A DNA stretch of 64,000 bases from Lineus longissimus (lineage: Eukaryota > Nemertea > Pilidiophora > Heteronemertea > Lineidae), in NCBI RefSeq assembly GCF_910592395.1, contig NC_088326.1:5275001-5339000 (forward strand). The letters are read 5' to 3'. Below the pieces are notes generated by a model, which worked only from the letters and a program-made list of their open reading frames with translations, was not told the origin of the DNA and did not search any database. Positions within the stretch are counted from its first letter, which is position 1, and each line of letters starts with the position of its first letter. The position numbers and the translations under genes are program-made. This document shows, piece after piece, positions 57,801 through 64,000 of this stretch.

Positions 57801-60385
57801 GTCCTTGTCAAAAAGTGAAAAATACCTAGTAAGTGTTATGATACATTTGTGTTATATCAAAGAAACATCCGGGAAATGTTACGGTCGTAATCGAATCGGG
57901 GAATTTTCAAAGACATGCAAGGGAACCAGAAGGGTTGCTTTGGGATTTCCGTATAGAAAACCTTTTTATGTGCAAAATACTTACGGCCATACTTCCGGAC
58001 ACATCAAACAGAAGAACAAGTTTTGGCGTTTCATTTCGCTGAATAAGTTTGAAACTTGGGGAAGTGTTCAAATCTACATCATTTTTAGCATTTTTGTCTG
58101 GAATAAAAAAGAAATGCCGGGTTGGATACTAGTACTCAAGTCTTATTTCTTCACGTAATCACTTTCCTCAATTGGGTGCTGTTTAAGGCCAGGGGAGGGA
58201 AGATTGATCATCATGAAGAACCCTCACATAACTGGGAGTATGCATCAAAGGCTTAAGAGACTGTAGATAGGTTTTAACCGTAACAGATGTAAGCATGCTT
58301 AGCTCTTTTCCCAGCAATGCCTATCTCTCTTCCCAGAAATGTCAATTGGTGAAGAAGTCTTGTTACGTTTATCTTAGAGAATCCATTCTCTAACGGTGGT
58401 TTATATGAAGCAACATTTAGTGGAAGTGGCCTTATTTTGATTTAAAAGAGTTACAGTAATAAAGTACCACTCACCATCCCTAAAGTCATCGGTCGACCGC
58501 ATCACTTCCCAGACACTCTTGCCCTTGCACATGATATTTTGCCTGCTTGGAGCCTTCTTGTTGTGTTCAATACTTTTTCCATCGACGAAGGTACCCTTTT
58601 CATCACAGAAATCTTCAATCTAAAAAAGGCAACAGATGTTGGCGACGCAACATATACTGTGCGTGAAGCTACAACAAGAACGCCTTTACAAAACTTCCTC
58701 GTCTTGAATTTTGAATGTCAGATACAAATACCCTCGACTCACTCGTCTGAGACCGTTTCTGAATATGTCATTACTGTAGCAACAATCAATAGCCCCCGCC
58801 GATGTGCGTTGCGGTTTCTTTCCTTTTATCACTGTTCAATCGGGTTGGACATAATGGGTGGGCGACACCGATTTTGCAATTCGTCTTTGCATCAGTTTCA
58901 TGGTATAACGATTTCACTTTGCTAGTTACGATACGTTGCCAATAGACCGCCAAGGCTTATAGACACCATAACCGCTGACAATAAAAAAGGCCAACCACTC
59001 AACTTATCACAACCTGAGGACTGTCAAGTTTCAGCCAATCAGCATCAAGGAACATTGGCCTGCTGTTCAATGCATATTATACATATACTCAAAATGAACC
59101 GGTGTCCCACCGGAATCTAAGTCCGGTCATTTTGTTAAAGTGAATAGAGTCGCCGAGTTCCTTTGTTGAAGATTATGTAGCTAACCCTAACCAAACCATT
59201 AACCACATTCGTTGACAATACACAGATATTGTATGGGGTCCTGCATTCCTAGGACGTCCATTCCTTTTACACCAGTGAAACTTGAGTATGTCTTGGCCGA
59301 CGTTCTTTTTCGTGAAGACCTAAAAAGTCACCAAACACCGACTTACATTCTTCAGCGCTTGATTGTACATGTAAGACGCCGTTGTTGTCATTTGCTCAGG
59401 TTTAAGTACAAAGCGGCAATTCTCCTCCAGATAACCCGTATGTGGGTCACGGACACAATTATCATTGCTCACGTTATGTTTCCAGTCGCCTTTTATGCTG
59501 CTGCTGCACCTGGTAAATTAAATGAATTACGCAGCATAAGGAAATAATTTTATAATGCAGAAAAGAGATTTAGATATTCGAATGGAGACCTTCAAAGCAA
59601 ACCTTGAAATGCAGTTGTAAATGGCAAGGTCATACTATCAATTATTGCGTGGTATCACGGTAAAAACCACACTATTTTCTGGATGGATATAAAATCGTAA
59701 CAACAGTAAGCTTACCTGTCCAATGGTAATATGATGTGATGCAGAAGAAATATTTCTAGAGTACGAGCAATACAATGGGTGATATGAATAAAAACTAGCA
59801 AATGCTTTTACTCCGGTTTTGTACAGGAAGGCCTAGTGTAAATGTACATGGAGATTTAGGTAAAAGCATTTGCTAGTCTTTATTCATATCACCCAATGCC
59901 CTTGCCGCGCTTCACTTTGGTTCATCATCAAGTCAAACGCGAGTTTCTGAATGGAACCCTGTTGCGGGCCCTATTGTCCGCATATTCATTAGGCTGAGTT
60001 GTAGCTTACTGATCTGCGCCGGACTTATAAACAGGAAATGAGAAGGTTCATTTTCACCGCCCGGGAAAATGTCAAGAGTAGGCAGAAACGTTGGTCGTGC
60101 GAAATTCCCTTTTACATGCAGCGGCAAAGGCAAGGGCATACTTATTGTGTGGTATCATAGTTATAAATATATTACATTTCAACTTTGCCCGCTCCATGGG
60201 TATATGCTAGTAGTTATAAACTAGACAGATATACAGTCGTAAACAAAACAGAGTAATAATATAAGCTTACGTGACCGGTTGGGCATCGTCACTGTGGTCG
60301 AGGTAGAAATGGCGATCGCCAGAGTGAGGGTACTCATCGAACACTCCCCAACGAAAATGGGCCCATTCATGGACAAGCACTTTAC
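45841..60385 (-). CDS. Calcium-activated chloride channel regulator (CLCA) protein, N-terminus missing
   Basis: Twelve exons in 5'-3' order: 60385-60271, 59509-59347, 58619-58475, 58097-57985, 55603-55382, 53806-53480, 52712-52455, 50183-50013, 49329-49218, 48682-48512, 47835-47617, 46463-45841. All sites are GT-AG and phases agree, giving 879 residues. The first exon carries HEWAHFRWGVFDEY, the zinc metalloprotease site. A Cys-rich part (CSSSIKG through MCKGKS) follows, then a VWA domain with DVSGS, TG and LLTDG of the MIDAS. Next are beta-sandwich parts (VDLQDNGIGATDLLANDGIYSAKF), a fibronectin-III-like region (PPPRIRDLQL), a membrane segment near 777-802 and a tail of about 77 residues. 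Family members are self-cleaving ectoproteins whose VWA part stabilises TMEM16A chloride channels at the surface. About 150 N-terminal residues with the signal peptide are not found. Confidence 0.92.
46633..46856 (-). mobile_element. AAAGGGAC-ended MITE family, copy B
   Basis: It lies in the last CLCA intron. It matches the outer parts of 30981-31575 in reverse orientation, including cctgaagatggccaaattag and gccaatagggggtctctcac (read on the minus strand). It shows the uninterrupted form. Confidence 0.7.
50309..50324. repeat. Poly-C run in CLCA intron
   Basis: Sixteen consecutive C, about 125 bp upstream (in gene orientation) of the exon that starts at 50183. Confidence 0.9.
50860..51670. 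repeat. Degenerate tandem repeat in CLCA intron
   Basis: Imperfect units containing 'gaagacaatgtcaca', 'agaatacacctgccctgt' and 'ggaataccg' recur at irregular spacing. One unit is split by the 118-bp MITE at 51152-51269. Confidence 0.6.
51152..51269. mobile_element. 118-bp hairpin MITE, copy 1 (CLCA intron)
   Basis: The ends GAGTGATATGAATAAA and TTTATTCATATCACCC pair, and the next 15-20 bp also nearly pair (AGTAAATGCTTTTA / TAAAAGCGTTTGCT). AAT flanks both sides. The interrupted host repeat 'gacaatgtcac' reveals the empty site. Confidence 0.8.
52000..52400. other. GC-richer block of unknown nature in CLCA intron
   Basis: It stands out from the AT-rich intron. Local inverted repeats include GCTAAGTT...AACTTAGC (about 52208-52239) and GGTTC...GAACC. 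There is no long ORF and no tRNA or 5S fold that I recognise. It may be a SINE or other repeat seen only once here. Confidence 0.35.
54004..54954 (-). mobile_element. Non-autonomous Helitron, copy 2 (CLCA intron)
   Basis: On the minus strand it runs from A|TCACTACTATAATGG (54954) to TTATGCTAG|T (54004). The 3' end has the hairpin ACCCGcgccACGGGT about 8 nt before CTAG. Insertion between A and T, the 5'-TC and the 3'-CTAG are the Helitron rules. It has 951 bp and no coding capacity. Confidence 0.85.
57422..57443. repeat. Poly-C run in CLCA intron
   Basis: Twenty-two consecutive C, the longest in the window. Confidence 0.9.
59777..59894. mobile_element. 118-bp hairpin MITE, copy 2 (CLCA intron)
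   Basis: Same length and ends as 51152-51269 (GGGTGATATGAATAAA ... TTTATTCATATCACCC), flanked by AAT on both sides. The arms pair for nearly 40 bp. Confidence 0.85.
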
Positions 60386-60615
60386 CTAGAAAAGAAGATT
60401 GAAAAGAAAGGTTACGTAACGATACCTGATCGAGGCCAAGGTGGATATCCTTTGGCCTGAAAAGATCGGCGCGCTCCATGTAGATGTAAATTCGTTGCCG
60501 TTTGAAGTCCGTAAAAACGGTGTTTGAAATCATGAATTCATCCCTATAGTTGGTTCGAGACAAAACACATGAGCACCAACACCACCCCACCATCACCATC
60601 ACCAATTACTATAGA

Positions 60616-60830
60616 CTAGCATATACCCGTGGCGCGGGCTGTTCGAGGTATAAAAATCGGATTGTGTGGGTGCTGGTATGTTGTGGGTTTGGTGTAAATG
60701 GGGTGCTGGTTTGTGAGTAAAATCTCCGGGCGTTATCTATATTTACGTCAATGGCGACAGTGGTATAATGATATTGATAGATGATATGTTACTCAGAGTA
60801 ATAAAATGTCCACTGTTTTTCTGTGTAAAA
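60616..60830 (-). mobile_element. Helitron 3' end, copy 3
   Basis: On the minus strand it ends CCCGcgccaCGGGTATATGCTAG followed by T, like 54004-54954. The interior differs from copies 1 and 2, so it belongs to a related family that shares the terminus. The 5' end could not be placed. Confidence 0.6.
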
Positions 60831-61121
60831 TGTCTCCAGTGTTGTTGTTGTTGCTAACAGTAAACTATGATGCGGCCTTACCGGAATCCCCTACTTACTT
60901 ATACTTCTAACAACAACAACAAACAACTACTGCAACTACCAACTACTGTACATGATGTGGTCATGAAAACTGGACTACAAAATGCATGATATTGTCGCAA
61001 TGACTTTTTTCAAAGTACTCAAACATACCTATTAACCTCACTTGTGTAAAACTACATCATGTCAGTTGATAATGGATGACAGTAGAGGTAAAACCAGGCT
61101 TATTAAGGTGTTCAACGCTAA

Positions 61122-62060
61122 GTGCAACTCGTCAATTATAATAGTGATGGAGAGCCAATTGGTGAGGTCGACGACTTCATTTATCTTGGAAGCTCGGTCA
61201 GCAAGGACAGCCGTACGCAGAAGGATATCAGAGCTATATGTAGAATCAACAAGGCAAGATCAGCCTTTTTGAAGTTGAATCCGAAATGGAAGTCTACGAA
61301 CCATCTATTCCATAAGAACAAAAGCCAAACTATAATAGTGAAGTAAAGTTTTGTTTATTATAGTGTCACCCCTAATGAAAGGGCCAGCCAGCTTTTGACT
61401 TATGAGACACTCTTTACCTCCCAACTCCTATCTCGAATGCCAGACGCCTGGCGAGAAGGCAGTTTGTCCCTTATATTTAACTTGCTGGCGGCTAACCAAC
61501 CGGCCGCATCGGAAAGAGGTTACCAGCGGGCCTCGAATCTTCGACTTTCCGTTCACGAGGCGGACGCCTTAACCTCTAGGCCATCGATATCGGTAGCAGT
61601 AATGTCAATTCCGTACTCCTATATCGCTCAGAATGCAGGAGAACCACTGTAGAAGACATGTAGAAGACATGGGGAAGCTGGCGTTCTTCCATAATGGATG
61701 CCTTCGCAACATCTGCATGAAATTTTGTTTGAACAAACAAGGTATCGAACAATTCAAGGCCCTGTATGAAAAAGACCAATACAGAGCGTATCCTAAATGA
61801 TATCAGACGAAAGAGAATCCAATGGTTAGGCCATGTACTCAGAATGCAACAAGAATGCCTACCGAAAGTGGCCCCCAGATGGACTTCGCAAGGGAGACAG
61901 AAACGTGGGCGGACAAAAAACACCTGGCGTCGCACAATGACGAAGGAAGTAGAAAGCACGAAGAGTGGCCAAATATGGACTACTTTTGAACATAATGACC
62001 AGCTTCCCTTCGCTAGCTGTCTCATTTCCATTTTCAAACGTGCAAGATTAGGCACGTCGA
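61122..62060 (+). mobile_element. Broken LINE C-terminal region with an inserted SINE
   Basis: 61122-61330 encodes IGEVDDFIYLGSSVSKDSRT and KARSAFLKLNPKWKS, from the RT connection region. 61660-61765 gives KLAFFHNGCLRNIC. After a frameshift, 61766-62060 gives DIRRKRIQWLGHVLRMQ and TWRRTMTKEV. Together they form the C-terminal half of one non-LTR retrotransposon. About 300 bp between the first two pieces are foreign. Confidence 0.8.
61345..61650 (-). repeat. tRNA-derived SINE interrupting the LINE
   Basis: On the minus strand TGGCCTAGAGG (A box, about 61572-61582) and GATTCGAGGCC (B box, about 61530-61540) have the spacing of a tRNA promoter. The part between includes CGCCTCGTGAA, as in a Thr-CGT anticodon arm. 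Acceptor pairing is not evident, so this is a SINE head, not a tRNA gene. Confidence 0.6.
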
Positions 62061-63760
62061 GGGGGGTTTTCAGGGGTGTTCATTGAAAATGAGACCTGTG
62101 ATGATTTCATCTGATACGGGTCTAGCATGTCAAAACGTGCGGTGTCATTCGAGAGTCGACTGGTGGCCAAATAAATGAAAACAAGTCGCTAGAGTCGCGG
62201 TTAACATGATCATTGGATCATTTTGTCTAGAATTTGATTTCTATCAAATGCACTTGACGCAAGGGCCCAACGCGCCGCGTAGCGGCAAAAAAGCGAAGCT
62301 GGCGAAACATTTATAACGGGTCACCGTCACTTATTATTGGACTTATAGCGCATTTACGGGGTTGCAACTATTTTGCTTTATAGTGTCACCAGGAAAGAAA
62401 AGCATGCGACCTAACGCCGATCTATTTGTATAAAGTGATAATTGGAAGTCATATAGTAGGAAAAATCAATAAAATAATCATTCCATTTCGTCTTTTGAGG
62501 GCATTTTTGATTGTAAAAAATATATGTGTACGTCACCGTAGTCTCTGCAATGATAATTTTATCAGAGCAGTCTCGCGCAAGTAGAAGTTCTTTACCTATT
62601 AGTTCTTCACTTATTAGTCTCAACGTCTGGCGCAAAGCCAGACGTTTTCCATTACGATTTCACTACGATGTTTGACAAGAAGGAGCAGTGCGCGAGATAT
62701 GCTAATGAGCAGACTTCCCTCGCTTGAGTTTCTGAAGAATGTTCCATATCGCGCTAAGCTCATCACTACTGATTATGACAGGCGTGCAACGGTAGGTATC
62801 TGCTCCCCAACTTCCACCCTAATACGGTACAATAAGTTACCATTTGATGGGAATGGGACAATGCCCTCACTGTGTATGGAGTCATAGGGATAAGAAGACA
62901 TTATTCATTAGTGTTGGTACAAGTGATTTTGCCCAAAAAGCATGCGCATTCAAAAAACAAAATATGCAAGGTATCACGTACATCTACATGACCATGACGA
63001 CGTGCAGAAAGTGCACTGGCCAGTGCATACCCTATGGCTATGTACTAGTAAACATGGTAAACATGAACAACATCATTATTCATCGGCAGTTCATTTTACT
63101 CCGAGCTTTTCCTGAAACATATAGCCATGATGATTAGGCCTACCATGTACCATGACCAATAACAGCACTAGATCATGTAGATGTCAACAAGTTCACATGA
63201 ACCGTATAATCCAGCATGGCGCATGTGGGGCATGCGTCTAAACCAAAGCCCCAAAATCACTTGTTTTGGTCCATTTCAGTTTCACTTGTGTTTCCCCCGT
63301 CTCCCAGTCCATAATACATTTACAGTTTACCGATCATGGCCCAACAAAAGGTCATCGGTTGACTAAAGGAACACAACTGTTCAATGTATTTATAGTTGAA
63401 TGCGATCAAACTACGTCTTTTTAATCGTGGATTGTAAATTTAACCCCATGGGCCTAGGGAAGGCCCTATAACAATACTTTCGACACAGTTATTATCTCCG
63501 CTGCCTCCACCATGTTACACACAGTGCTCACTGCTGATTCTAAAATGCGCCACCTAGTCAAAACAGGACATATGTTCTTCTAGGAATAGATCTCTTTCCA
63601 ATATTTCGTCATTCCACTATCGTCATCACCTCATCATACTTTCATTGACATTACAGGCACACATCCACAGAGCACTCTTCAAATCATCTATACAGTGGTT
63701 ATCCATCTAGGATTATAAAGGTAATTTCTTAGCCCCGCACAGTGGGTTTCAGTCTTGATA
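62061..63760. other. Right-hand intergenic or upstream CLCA region
   Basis: No exon is recognised on either strand; missing CLCA N-terminal exons, if here, were not found. A 10-bp-stem hairpin (AACGTCTGGC gcaaa GCCAGACGTT) lies at 62622-62646. Confidence 0.4.
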
Positions 63761-63763
63761 AAG

Positions 63764-64000
63764 GGGCACTATTGCTAGCAGCTAGGTAGGCAAGATAAAG
63801 TTAGACGAAGTAGCCGATAGGGGTCTCTCACCCCTCAAAGTCCGTCACAACTATTCAAGCTTGTACAAGGAATACATGCAGCGCTGACTCTAACAAGACC
63901 CAATGGGAATGTCGCACAGTCATCTGTCAAAAACAAGACCTATGTTGCAGTATGATATCTTGCCAATATTTAATAATTGCACTATCGTCATCACCTCATC
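63764..64000 (+). mobile_element. AAAGGGAC-ended MITE family, copy C, cut by window end
   Basis: It begins aaaggggcactattgctagc and contains ggtaggcaagataaagtta and gataggggtctctcac, matching 30981 onward and 46856 downward. It is more diverged than copies A and B. Confidence 0.6.

Noticed and set aside
60386-60605. In-frame upstream extension of the CLCA HEWAH exon (RIYIYMERADLFRPKDIHLG)
   Set aside because: A good acceptor (ttctag) directly precedes GTAAAGTGCTTG, the possible donor after LGLDQ has an incompatible phase, and similarity to CLCA N-termini is weak. It is not included, though an unspliced longer exon cannot be excluded.
61530-61582. A functional tRNA-Thr gene on the minus strand
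   Set aside because: A and B boxes are present, but acceptor-stem pairing is not evident and the flanks look like a SINE body.
62622-62646. Hairpin resembling a bacterial intrinsic terminator
   Set aside because: A 10-bp stem with a 5-nt loop in an intergenic region of an animal genome has no such role; it may be a repeat end.

Overview
The window is animal nuclear DNA: genes are split by GT-AG introns, long stretches are non-coding, and transposable elements dominate. Gene content (a rhodopsin-type GPCR, a sigma-class glutathione S-transferase, a CLCA-type metalloprotease/channel regulator and ARF-like proteins), together with a BEL/Pao retrotransposon, several LINEs, Helitrons and MITEs, suggests a marine invertebrate. 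A lancelet-like invertebrate deuterostome is my best guess, from general resemblance only.

Layout. 1-2.8 kb: no gene seen. 2.82-7.17 kb (+): three-exon GPCR, a complete 353-residue ORF when spliced. 7.2-11.4 kb: TIR element, (CGT)n run and a roughly 302-bp tandem repeat that carries CTCF-like motifs. 11.5-18.9 kb (+): five-exon sigma GST, 202 residues, with a Helitron, a LINE and a piggyBac-type MITE in its introns. 20.5-45 kb: tandem segmental duplication holding two four-exon genes for ARF-like proteins of 224 and 226 residues. Both have lost the P-loop lysine and the other G1-G3 signatures but kept a TKQD motif and open frames, so they look like pseudo-GTPases. Between them lie an 82-bp minisatellite and a CR1/L2-like LINE. 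Intron 2 of the second copy has swollen to 11.1 kb with a foldback-like inverted repeat, a 7.6-kb BEL/Pao element (itself hit by a Harbinger-like element) and a LINE with target duplication. 45.8-60.4 kb (-): twelve exons of a CLCA gene with HEWAH zinc site, VWA domain and C-terminal membrane anchor; its N-terminal exons were not found. 60.6-64 kb: Helitron end, broken LINE, tRNA-derived SINE and dispersed repeats.

The genes do not form a pathway. The strongest candidate for an undescribed system is the pair of ARF-like pseudo-GTPases, with conserved degenerate nucleotide sites, a novel C-terminal tail and a shared promoter block that includes STAT/GAS-like palindromes.
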